The notes below the pieces were generated by a model. It was not told where the DNA came from. It searched no databases and saw only the letters and a list, made by a program, of their open reading frames with translations. The position numbers and the translations under genes were made by a program. From positions 1 through 64,000 of the forward strand of contig JAFTXZ010000020.1 in the NCBI GenBank assembly GCA_017461385.1: 64,000 nt of DNA. The letters run 5' to 3'. Shown here piece after piece: positions 57,499-64,000 of the stretch (within the stretch, counting starts at the first letter, position 1; each line of letters opens with the position of its first letter). The stretch is from Clostridia bacterium (GTDB taxonomy: Bacteria; Bacillota; Clostridia; Oscillospirales; CAG-272).

Positions 57499-58131
57499 AT
57501 GAAGAAAGCAATTATCGGTAAGAAGCTCGGTATGACACAGATCTTCGCTGAAAACGGCGCAGTTATTCCTGTAACAGTTATCGAGGCCGGTCCTTGCGTG
57601 GTTGTTCAAAAGAAGACCACAGAGAACGATGGCTACAATGCCATTCAGGTTGGCTACGAGGATGTAAAGGCTAGCCACGTATCAAAACCAGTTAAGGGAC
57701 ACTTTGAAAAGGCTAACGTATCCCTTAAGAAGCACTTAAAGGAGTTTAGACTCGAAAACGCAGAAAATTATAACGTAGGCGACGTAATAGCTGCCGATAC
57801 CTTCGCTCAAGGCGAGAAGGTCGACATTACAGGCATTACAAAGGGTCATGGTTATACAGGCGCAGTTAAGAGATGGGGTCACCACATGCTCCAAGCAACC
57901 CACGGTACAGGTCCTATCCACCGTCAGGTTGGTTCAATGGGTGCTAACTCAACACCATCAAGAGTTTTCAAGAACAAGAAGATGGCTGGTCAATATGGTA
58001 ACGAACAGGTTACAATATTGAATCTTGAAATTATAAAGATCGACGCTGAGAAGAATCTTATCGCAGTTAAGGGCGCTGTTCCAGGTGCTCGTGGCGGTAT
58101 CGTAATTCTTCGCGACAGCGTTAAAGCATAA
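57499..58131 (+). CDS. rplC: 50S ribosomal protein L3
   Basis: A 210-residue L3 protein, needed early in large-subunit assembly near the peptidyl transferase centre. Typical stretches are [10 protein letters not shown] at the start, [37 protein letters not shown] core (here from [15 protein letters not shown]) with the glutamine methylation region, and [14 protein letters not shown] at the end. TGGAGG precedes the ATG. rplD follows after 17 bases. Confidence 0.98.
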   Translation: MKKAIIGKKLGMTQIFAENGAVIPVTVIEAGPCVVVQKKTTENDGYNAIQVGYEDVKASHVSKPVKGHFEKANVSLKKHLKEFRLENAENYNVGDVIAADTFAQGEKVDITGITKGHGYTGAVKRWGHHMLQATHGTGPIHRQVGSMGANSTPSRVFKNKKMAGQYGNEQVTILNLEIIKIDAEKNLIAVKGAVPGARGGIVILRDSVKA

Positions 58132-58148
58132 TCAAGGAGGAAAGAACG

Positions 58149-58772
58149 ATGCCAAATATTAAAGTTGTTAATATGGCCGGTGCTGAGGTTAGTGAGATTA
58201 CACTTTCTGACGTAGTATTCGGTGCAGACGTTAATGGTGCTGTCCTCCACGCTGCTGTAAGAGCATACCTACTCAACCAAAGACAGGGTACTCAATCAAC
58301 ACTTACAAGAAGTGAGGTTTCCGGTGGCGGACGCAAGCCTTGGAAGCAAAAGGGTACAGGTAGAGCAAGACAGGGCTCAACAAGATCACCACAATGGACA
58401 CATGGTGGTATCGCACTTGGTCCAAAGCCACGTTCATACCGTACAAAGCTTAACAAGAAGGTAAAACAAATTGCTATGTTTAGCGCACTCAGCTCTAAGG
58501 TAGCAAACAATGAAATGGTTGTAGTTGACGCAATCGTTGCAGAAAGCTACAGCACAAAGATAATGGTAAATATGCTTACTGCAATCAACGCTGGTAAGAA
58601 GACACTCGTTGTTCTTGCTGAGCCAGACGAGAAGGTAGTAAAGAGCCTTGCAAACATCGAAAACGTTAAGGTTGCTTACACAAATACAATCAATGTGTAT
58701 GATGTGCTCAACTGCAACACACTCGTATTTGCTCAGGCTGCTGTACAGAAACTCGAGGAGGTATACGCATAA
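58149..58772 (+). CDS. rplD: 50S ribosomal protein L4
   Basis: A 207-residue L4, lining the exit tunnel and, in several bacteria, repressing its own S10 operon. The extended-loop signature RGTQSTLTRSEVSGGGRKPW and KGTGRARQGSTRSPQW is intact. GGAGG precedes the ATG. The stop overlaps the start of rplW (TAATG). L4 is the candidate ligand for the leader at 56745-57000. Confidence 0.98.
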   Translation: MPNIKVVNMAGAEVSEITLSDVVFGADVNGAVLHAAVRAYLLNQRQGTQSTLTRSEVSGGGRKPWKQKGTGRARQGSTRSPQWTHGGIALGPKPRSYRTKLNKKVKQIAMFSALSSKVANNEMVVVDAIVAESYSTKIMVNMLTAINAGKKTLVVLAEPDEKVVKSLANIENVKVAYTNTINVYDVLNCNTLVFAQAAVQKLEEVYA

Positions 58773-59065
58773 TGAAATTTGCTCAGGATATAATCCTCAC
58801 ACCTGTAATTACAGAAAAAGCAATGGATGGTATCGGATCTAAGAGATACACATTCAAGGTAGCAAAGGACGCTACAAAGCCAGAGATTGCTAAGGCAGTT
58901 GAAGAGCTATTTAACGTTCAGGTTGCTAAGGTTAATACAATAAATATGAAGAAAAAGCCAAAGAGACTCGGTTATCACTTCGGATACACATCTGAATGGA
59001 AGAAGGCAATTGTAACACTTACAGCTTCTTCTAAGGAAATCGAATTCTTCAACGGCTTGAACTGA
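58772..59065 (+). CDS. rplW: 50S ribosomal protein L23
   Basis: A 97-residue L23, located at the tunnel exit where SRP and trigger factor dock. Signature parts are DIILTPVITEKAMDG, KYTFKVA-like RYTFKVAKDATKPEI, and NTINMKKKPKRLG. It is translationally coupled to rplD by a one-base overlap and uses GAGG within the end of that gene. Confidence 0.98.
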   Translation: MKFAQDIILTPVITEKAMDGIGSKRYTFKVAKDATKPEIAKAVEELFNVQVAKVNTINMKKKPKRLGYHFGYTSEWKKAIVTLTASSKEIEFFNGLN

Positions 59066-59083
59066 TAGTGGGAGGTAGTTCAA

Positions 59084-59911
59084 ATGGCAACAATGAAATA
59101 TAAACCCACCACACCCTCAAGAAGAAATATGTCAGTTGCTTCCTTTGATGAGGTAACAAAGTTTACCCCAGAAAAGAGCCTTATTGAGGTTAAGAAGAAG
59201 CATTCAGGCCGTAACAGCTACGGTAAGATCACAGTTCGTCATCAGGGTGGCGGAAACAAACAAAAGTACAGAGTAATCGACTTTAAGAGACAAGAGGGCT
59301 CTGCAAAGGTTATCGGTATTGAATACGATCCAAACAGAACCTCATATATCGCACTTCTCGAGAACGAGGAGGGCAAGAAGAGCTACGTAATCGCTCCTCT
59401 AGGTGTTACAGATGGTGACGTTCTTTACTCAGGTGCAGACGCAGACATCAAGGTAGGTAACACACTTCCTATTGAAAAGATTCCAGTAGGTACAATTATC
59501 CATAACATTGAAATTTATCCTGGCAAGGGCGGTCAGCTCGTTCGTACAGCTGGTGCACAGGCTCAGCTTATGGCTAAGGAAAATGGTATGGCACAGGTTA
59601 GACTTCCTTCCGGTGAAGTTAGACTTATAAGACTTGAGTGCAAGGCTACAATCGGTCAAATCGGTAACATCGAGCATGATACTGTTAAGATCGGTAAGGC
59701 TGGTAAGACACGTCATATGGGCATTCGTCCAACAGTACGTGGTTCAGTAATGAACCCATGCGACCACCCACACGGTGGTGGTGAGGGTAAGTCTCCTGTA
59801 GGAAGACCAGGCCCTGTTACACCTTGGGGTAAGCCAGCTCTTGGTTATAAGACAAGAAACAAGAAGGCAAGAACCAACAAATACATCGTTAAGAGAAGAA
59901 ACGGTAGATAA
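59084..59911 (+). CDS. rplB: 50S ribosomal protein L2
   Basis: A 275-residue L2, a core large-subunit protein required for subunit joining and peptidyl transfer. The sequence runs from [14 protein letters not shown] to the C-terminal [19 protein letters not shown], which holds the conserved histidine near the catalytic centre. Length is normal. GGGAGG lies before the ATG. rpsS follows after 14 bases. Confidence 0.99.
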   Translation: MATMKYKPTTPSRRNMSVASFDEVTKFTPEKSLIEVKKKHSGRNSYGKITVRHQGGGNKQKYRVIDFKRQEGSAKVIGIEYDPNRTSYIALLENEEGKKSYVIAPLGVTDGDVLYSGADADIKVGNTLPIEKIPVGTIIHNIEIYPGKGGQLVRTAGAQAQLMAKENGMAQVRLPSGEVRLIRLECKATIGQIGNIEHDTVKIGKAGKTRHMGIRPTVRGSVMNPCDHPHGGGEGKSPVGRPGPVTPWGKPALGYKTRNKKARTNKYIVKRRNGR

Positions 59912-59925
59912 GGGAGGAAAGAATA

Positions 59926-60210
59926 ATGAGCAGAAGTTCCAAAAAGATGCCTTATGTAGAAGAAAAGCTCTACAATCGCATTGTAGCGATGAACGAAAAA
60001 GGCGAAAAGAAAGTTTTGAAGACCTGGTCACGTTCTTCAACAATATTCCCAGATTTTGTTGGACACACAATTGCTGTGCATGACGGTAGAAAGCACGTTC
60101 CTGTATATGTCGTTGAGGACATGGTAGGACACAAGCTTGGCGAGTTCGCACTCACCAGAACATTTAAGGGTCACGCAGGATCAAAAACATCTAATAACGG
60201 AAAGAAATAG
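59926..60210 (+). CDS. rpsS: 30S ribosomal protein S19
   Basis: A 94-residue S19, part of the small-subunit head, contacting S13. Recognised by [36 protein letters not shown] and [21 protein letters not shown] precedes the ATG. Confidence 0.98.
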   Translation: MSRSSKKMPYVEEKLYNRIVAMNEKGEKKVLKTWSRSSTIFPDFVGHTIAVHDGRKHVPVYVVEDMVGHKLGEFALTRTFKGHAGSKTSNNGKK

Positions 60211-60219
60211 GAGTAAACA

Positions 60220-60567
60220 ATGGAAACTAAAGTAGCTAATGCATACCTTTATGATGTTCGCATTGCTCCCCGTAAGGTTCAAATCGTTCTTGACCTCGTT
60301 CGTGGCAAGGATGTTGAGATGGCAGCAGATATTCTTAAGAACACACCTAAGAGAGGTGCTGAAATTCTTGAGAAGCTACTCAAGAGTGCGGTAGCAAACG
60401 CAGAGAACAATCATAACATGGATAAATCAAAACTCTATGTTTCAAAGTGCTTCGTAACACCTGGAAGCCACATGCTCAAGAGAGTAATGCCAAGAGGTAA
60501 GGGAAGCGCAAACAGAATATTAAAGAGAACAAGCCACATCACAATCTGTGTGGCAGAAAAAGAGTAA
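60220..60567 (+). CDS. rplV: 50S ribosomal protein L22
   Basis: A 115-residue L22 whose beta-hairpin lines the exit tunnel. Signature parts are IAPRKVQIVLDLVRGK, LLKSAVANAENNH and PRGKGSANRILKRTSHITI. TAGGAG lies before the ATG. It is 9 bases after rpsS and 14 before rpsC. Confidence 0.98.
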   Translation: METKVANAYLYDVRIAPRKVQIVLDLVRGKDVEMAADILKNTPKRGAEILEKLLKSAVANAENNHNMDKSKLYVSKCFVTPGSHMLKRVMPRGKGSANRILKRTSHITICVAEKE

Positions 60568-60581
60568 AGGAGAGCTGAAAA

Positions 60582-61394
60582 ATGGGACAGAAAGTTAATC
60601 CACATGGATTACGTGTTGGCGTAATCAAGGACTGGAATTCAAGATGGTTCGCTTCTGACGAAAAGTTCGGCGATATCCTTGTATCTGACTACAACATCAG
60701 AGAGTATCTCAAGAAGGAGCTTTTCAACGCAGGCGTTGCAAAGATCGAAATCGAGAGACCATCTGATTCAATTGTAAAGGTAATTATTCACTGTGCTAAG
60801 ACAGGCGTAGTAGTTGTTGGTAACAAGCCAGAAAAGACTGCAAACGTTGAGGGCGAGGTAAAGAGTGAAGAAAAGAAACCAAAGCTTCGTATCGACATTC
60901 TTCGTGAGAAGCTTTCAAAGATGACAGGCAAAACTGCAATCATTAGCGTTGTTGAGGTTAAGCCAGTAGACCTAAATGCACAGCTCGTTGCTGAGAGCAT
61001 CTGCGGTCAGCTCGAGAGAAGAATTGCATTCCGTCGTGCTATGAAGCAGGCAATCTCAAGAACAATGAAGCTTGGCGCTAAGGGTATCAAGATCGCTTGT
61101 AGCGGACGCTTGGCAGGTGCCGAAATCGCTCGTACAGAGCATTACCATGAGGGTACAATTCCTCTACAGGAAATCAGAGCTAACATTGACTATGGTTTCT
61201 GGGAGGCTAACACAACCTATGGTAAGATTGGTGTAAAGGTTTGGATCTACACTGGTCAAATTCTTTCCGAGGTTAGCAAGACTGTAAGCGAAAGAACTGA
61301 CAGAAAAGATAGAAAGAAGAGCTTTAACAAGAACTTCAACAAGGACCGCAAGGCACCAAGAGCTTCTAAAAAGGTTGAAGGAGGCGAACACTAA
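60582..61394 (+). CDS. rpsC: 30S ribosomal protein S3, extended
   Basis: A 270-residue S3 that helps form the mRNA entry site. The KH domain and core are normal: [26 protein letters not shown]-like [24 protein letters not shown], and [19 protein letters not shown]. Two additions make it longer than the usual 215-235. One is an acidic/lysine-rich insertion ([14 protein letters not shown], about residues 87-100) within the N-terminal domain. The other is a basic tail ([20 protein letters not shown]). The stop overlaps the rplP start. Confidence 0.97.
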   Translation: MGQKVNPHGLRVGVIKDWNSRWFASDEKFGDILVSDYNIREYLKKELFNAGVAKIEIERPSDSIVKVIIHCAKTGVVVVGNKPEKTANVEGEVKSEEKKPKLRIDILREKLSKMTGKTAIISVVEVKPVDLNAQLVAESICGQLERRIAFRRAMKQAISRTMKLGAKGIKIACSGRLAGAEIARTEHYHEGTIPLQEIRANIDYGFWEANTTYGKIGVKVWIYTGQILSEVSKTVSERTDRKDRKKSFNKNFNKDRKAPRASKKVEGGEH

Positions 61395-61822
61395 TGTTAA
61401 TGCCAAAAAGAGTTAAGTACAGACGTGTTCAAAGAGGCCGTTTAACAGGTAAGGCTTCACGTGGAAATAAGGTTACTAACGGTCAATACGGCTTGGTTGC
61501 TACTGAGCCAGCTTGGATCACAGCTAACCAAATTGAAGCAGCACGTATTGCTATGACAAGATACATTCGTCGTGGCGGTCAGGTTTGGATTAAGATATTC
61601 CCTGACAAGCCAATCACAGAGAAGCCTGCTGAAACTCGTATGGGTTCAGGTAAGGGTTCACCTGAGTATTGGGTAGCCGTTGTTAAGCCGGGCAGAGTTA
61701 TGTTCGAGATGGACGGCGTTTCCGAGGAAATCGCAAGAGAGGCTATGCGTCTTGCTATGCACAAGCTTCCAATCAAATGTAAGTTTGTGACAAAGGAACA
61801 GACAGAGGAAGAGGAGGAATAA
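61394..61822 (+). CDS. rplP: 50S ribosomal protein L16
   Basis: A 142-residue L16, near the A-site of the large subunit. Starts [16 protein letters not shown], with [20 protein letters not shown] and [20 protein letters not shown] as family markers. The ATG overlaps the rpsC stop (TAATG), with GGAGG just inside rpsC. The acidic end EEEEE is a small peculiarity. Confidence 0.98.
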   Translation: MLMPKRVKYRRVQRGRLTGKASRGNKVTNGQYGLVATEPAWITANQIEAARIAMTRYIRRGGQVWIKIFPDKPITEKPAETRMGSGKGSPEYWVAVVKPGRVMFEMDGVSEEIAREAMRLAMHKLPIKCKFVTKEQTEEEEE

Positions 61823-61825
61823 GCG

Positions 61826-62014
61826 GTGAAAACAGCAGAAATTAGAAATTTGAGCATCGAAGAGCTTGAAAAGAAACTTAAAGAGCTCAAAGAAGAACTC
61901 TTTAACCTTCGTTTTCAACACGAAATTAACCAACTCGAAAATCCTCACAAGATAGCAGATGTCAAGAAGGATATCGCTCGTGTAAAAACCATTCTCAACG
62001 AGAAGAACGCATAA
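61826..62014 (+). CDS. rpmC: 50S ribosomal protein L29
   Basis: A 62-residue L29 made of two helices at the tunnel exit. The family core is [21 protein letters not shown] followed by [19 protein letters not shown]. It begins with a GTG, supported by GAGGAGG 8-12 bases upstream and the tight spacing after rplP. Confidence 0.97.
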   Translation: MKTAEIRNLSIEELEKKLKELKEELFNLRFQHEINQLENPHKIADVKKDIARVKTILNEKNA

Positions 62015-62031
62015 GTGGAGGAAAATGAGTT

Positions 62032-62292
62032 ATGACAGAGACACGTAACCTCAGAAAAACAAGAGTTGGTATTGTTGTAAGCGACAAGATGGATAAGACC
62101 ATCGTAGTAGCTATCAGGGACAACGTAAAGCACCCTGTATACAGCAAGATCGTAAAGCGCACAACAAAGATTCATGCTCACGACGAGAAGAACGAGTGCG
62201 TTGTAGGCGACAAGGTAGAAGTAATGGAGACCAGACCTCTTTCAAAGACAAAGAGATGGCGCCTTGTTCAAATCATAGAAAAAGCAAAATAA
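62032..62292 (+). CDS. rpsQ: 30S ribosomal protein S17
   Basis: An 86-residue S17, an early-binding small-subunit protein of the OB fold. Markers are [39 protein letters not shown] and [18 protein letters not shown] is upstream. A 79-base spacer with a small hairpin (GGTACAT/ATGTGCC) follows before rplN. Confidence 0.98.
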   Translation: MTETRNLRKTRVGIVVSDKMDKTIVVAIRDNVKHPVYSKIVKRTTKIHAHDEKNECVVGDKVEVMETRPLSKTKRWRLVQIIEKAK

Positions 62293-62371
62293 TTAATCTC
62301 ATCCTTTGGGTACATTAATAAGAACAAAATGTGCCGAAGCTTAGGGAAACCTTATTAGGAGGATAAATAAA

Positions 62372-62740
62372 GTGATTCAGCAAGAAAGCAGAATGAAGGT
62401 TGCCGACAACACAGGCGCTAAAGAGCTTTTGTGTATCAGAGTACTCGGTGGAACTGGTAGAAGATATGCTAATATCGGTGACATTGTAGTTTGCTCTGTT
62501 AAGAAGGCTACACCAGGCGGAGTTGTTAAGAAGGGCGACGTTGTAAAGGCTGTTATCGTTAGAAGTGCAAAGGGTGTTCGTCGTGCAGACGGCTCTTACA
62601 TCAAGTTCGACGAGAACGCAGCAGTAATTATTAAGGAAGACAAGACACCTAAGGGAACACGTATCTTTGGCCCAGTAGCAAGAGAACTACGTGAGAAGGA
62701 ATTTACAAAGATTCTTTCACTCGCTCCCGAAGTACTTTAA
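62372..62740 (+). CDS. rplN: 50S ribosomal protein L14
   Basis: A 122-residue L14, at the subunit interface and binding site of RsfS. Signature [20 protein letters not shown] at the start and [15 protein letters not shown] near the end. It starts with GTG preceded by TAGGAGG. First gene of the spc part of the cluster. Confidence 0.98.
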   Translation: MIQQESRMKVADNTGAKELLCIRVLGGTGRRYANIGDIVVCSVKKATPGGVVKKGDVVKAVIVRSAKGVRRADGSYIKFDENAAVIIKEDKTPKGTRIFGPVARELREKEFTKILSLAPEVL

Positions 62741-62756
62741 TTGGAGGTAAATTATA

Positions 62757-63086
62757 ATGAAAAAGCTTCATGTAAAACGTGACGACACTGTTATTGTTAT
62801 CTCCGGTGATGACAAGGGTGTTAAGGGTAAGGTTATCGCAGTTAGCCCAGAAGAAGGCAAGGTAATTGTTGAGGGAGCAAACATTGTTTCCAAGCACCAA
62901 AAGCCAAGAAGACAGGGCGAGACTGGTGGTATTCTTAAGGTAGAGGGTGCAATGTATGCATCCAAGGTACAAATCGTATGCCAAAACTCAAAGTGCGAAA
63001 AGTACAACAAGGGCACAAGAGTTAAGCACGCTATCGTAGATGGCAAGAAGGTACGTGTTTGTGCTAAATGTGGTCAAGCACTTTAA
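62757..63086 (+). CDS. rplX: 50S ribosomal protein L24
   Basis: A 109-residue L24, an assembly initiator of the large subunit. KOW motif VKRDDTVIVISGDDKGVKGKV near the start and the KHQKPRRQGETGGI segment. The C-terminus contains CQNSKCEKY and CAKCGQAL, two cysteine pairs that may form a zinc ribbon, as found in part of the family. TGGAGG precedes the ATG. Confidence 0.98.
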   Translation: MKKLHVKRDDTVIVISGDDKGVKGKVIAVSPEEGKVIVEGANIVSKHQKPRRQGETGGILKVEGAMYASKVQIVCQNSKCEKYNKGTRVKHAIVDGKKVRVCAKCGQAL

Positions 63087-63101
63087 TGGAGGTAACTGAA
63101 G

Positions 63102-63641
63102 ATGTCAAGAATGAAAGATCTATATACAAATGAAGTTGCTCCAGCGCTTATGACTAAGTTTGCTTATAAGAGCACAATGCAAATTCCACGCTTCAACAAG
63201 ATCGTTATCAACGTTGGTGCTGGTGATGCAAAGGATAATGCAAAGGTTATCGACAGCATTATCGCTGAAATCTCACTTATCGCAGGACAGAAGGCAGTTC
63301 CTACTTACGCTAGAAAGTCAGTAGCTAACTTCAAGCTCCGTGAGGGTGTTAAGATTGGTGCGAAGGTAACACTTCGTGGCGAAAGAATGTACGAATTTAT
63401 GGACAGACTCTTCACATTTGCTCTCCCAAGAGTACGTGACTTCAAGGGTATCAATCCAAACGGCTTCGATGGCCGTGGTAACTACTCTATGGGTCTTCGT
63501 GAACAGCTCATATTCCCAGAAATCGAGTATGACAAGGTTGACAAGATCAGAGGTATGGACATTACGTTCGTAACAACAGCTAATACAGATGAAGAAGCAA
63601 AAGAGCTCCTTACACTTATGGGCGCTCCATTTGCGAAATAA
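63102..63641 (+). CDS. rplE: 50S ribosomal protein L5
   Basis: A 179-residue L5, which binds 5S rRNA in the central protuberance. Markers are the start [33 protein letters not shown], the core [20 protein letters not shown] and [29 protein letters not shown] precedes the ATG, and rpsZ follows after 19 bases. Confidence 0.98.
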   Translation: MSRMKDLYTNEVAPALMTKFAYKSTMQIPRFNKIVINVGAGDAKDNAKVIDSIIAEISLIAGQKAVPTYARKSVANFKLREGVKIGAKVTLRGERMYEFMDRLFTFALPRVRDFKGINPNGFDGRGNYSMGLREQLIFPEIEYDKVDKIRGMDITFVTTANTDEEAKELLTLMGAPFAK

Positions 63642-63660
63642 TTAGAGGAGGACGCAACAG

Positions 63661-63846
63661 ATGGCAAAGAAGGCTATGGTGCTTAAGCAACAAAAGGCAC
63701 AAAAATATTCTACAAGAGAATACAATCGCTGCAAAATCTGCGGCAGACCTCACGGTTATCTTCGTAAGTACGGTATCTGCCGTATATGCTTCCGTGAACT
63801 TGCTTATGCTGGTGAAATCCCAGGCGTAAGAAAGGCAAGCTGGTAA
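63661..63846 (+). CDS. rpsZ: 30S ribosomal protein S14 type Z (zinc-binding)
   Basis: A 61-residue zinc-containing S14, the short Gram-positive form. One zinc site is built from [20 protein letters not shown] (about residues 24-43). The ending [11 protein letters not shown] is typical. GAGGAGG precedes the ATG. A 141-base structured gap separates it from rpsH. Confidence 0.98.
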   Translation: MAKKAMVLKQQKAQKYSTREYNRCKICGRPHGYLRKYGICRICFRELAYAGEIPGVRKASW

Positions 63847-63987
63847 TTAACAAATAAAATTTTTAGAATACCAAGAGTATTCACTCCAAACTAACCGGAA
63901 GGAAACAAGACACGTTTAACCACCGGTAAGCCGTCACCCAAGAGGGTGGCAGCAAGGTTGGACTTGCATAAATAGGAGGAAAATAAA
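63847..63987 (+). promoter_or_regulatory. Structured spacer before rpsH
   Basis: Several hairpins in 141 bases: GAATAC/GTATTC, GCC..CACCC (63930-63939) with GGGTGGC (63944-63950), and CAAG/CTTG. In many bacteria S8 represses the spc genes by binding mRNA, so this may be such a site; that is inference. No promoter of good quality is seen. Confidence 0.5.
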
Positions 63988-64000
63988 ATGCAAATTTCAG
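63988..64000 (+). CDS. rpsH: 30S ribosomal protein S8, start only
   Basis: The window ends after four codons (MQIS) of a gene preceded by TAGGAGG. S8 usually begins MQ(I/M)(S/T)DPI, and rpsH always follows rpsN/rpsZ in the spc operon, so the identity rests on order and this start. Confidence 0.8.

Overview
The window is a stretch of chromosome from a low-GC, Gram-positive-type anaerobe. I infer an uncultured gut-associated Clostridia (Bacillota) member. The reasons are: strong AGGAGG-type ribosome binding sites; sigma-A promoters with an almost invariant 17-bp spacer; T-box control of a trp gene; the yceD-rpmF pair; a type III glutamine synthetase; zinc-ribbon S14; lipoproteins and an ECF S component; and an S10-spc ribosomal cluster in the canonical order. 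I see no phage, plasmid or transposase genes.

Layout. 1-579: five tandem 74-bp repeats, each with a perfect hairpin. 580-6932: yceD-rpmF, a candidate 6S-like RNA, and a very large surface lipoprotein split by a frameshift. 6964-17232 (mostly minus strand): a Nudix gene; an amino-acid ABC importer whose binding protein looks circularly permuted and whose promoter carries ARG-box-like sites; a seven-gene housekeeping operon (split alkylation-repair gene, dut, phosphatase, Nudix, CPBP protease); and the deoxysugar pair rhaD-fucO. 17233-25890: a MarR regulator with an acyl-CoA ligase, purC, a cobalamin riboswitch driving a DUF4430 lipoprotein, an amidohydrolase, nrdR and glnN.

25940-44569: a Trp T-box leader with tandem repeats and a possible leader peptide before an orphan trpB; small membrane proteins; a HExxH metallopeptidase whose ribosome binding site is masked by an inverted repeat; rhaM; tRNA-Gln(UUG) beside a MITE-like repeat; mscL; an MFS/pyridoxal kinase pair; dapA-dapB-lysA; pduL; and a lipid kinase. 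44652-54395: a seven-gene minus-strand catabolic operon (ene-reductase-like flavoprotein, lipoprotein, SDR, large FAD enzyme, TIM-barrel isomerase, two heparinase II/III-like proteins) with a divergent 2-hydroxyacid dehydrogenase. 55640-56347: araD-like aldolase/epimerase. 56700-64000: the S10-spc operon from its long leader to the start of rpsH.

How the genes fit together. RhaM, RhaD, FucO and PduL are pieces of L-rhamnose/L-fucose breakdown through lactaldehyde to 1,2-propanediol and an acyl-phosphate branch. They are scattered and no microcompartment genes are present. DapA, DapB and LysA supply lysine and peptidoglycan precursors. The orphan TrpB under Trp control suggests salvage of indole. 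RNA-level regulation is prominent: a T-box, a B12 riboswitch, an SD-sequestering hairpin, ribosomal leaders and the 6S-like RNA. Two coding frames are each broken by a single base in a short homopolymer, so sequencing error must be excluded before calling them pseudogenes. The least explained items are the permuted binding protein, the 74-bp hairpin array, the SD-masked metallopeptidase and the 44.6-53.2 kb catabolic operon.
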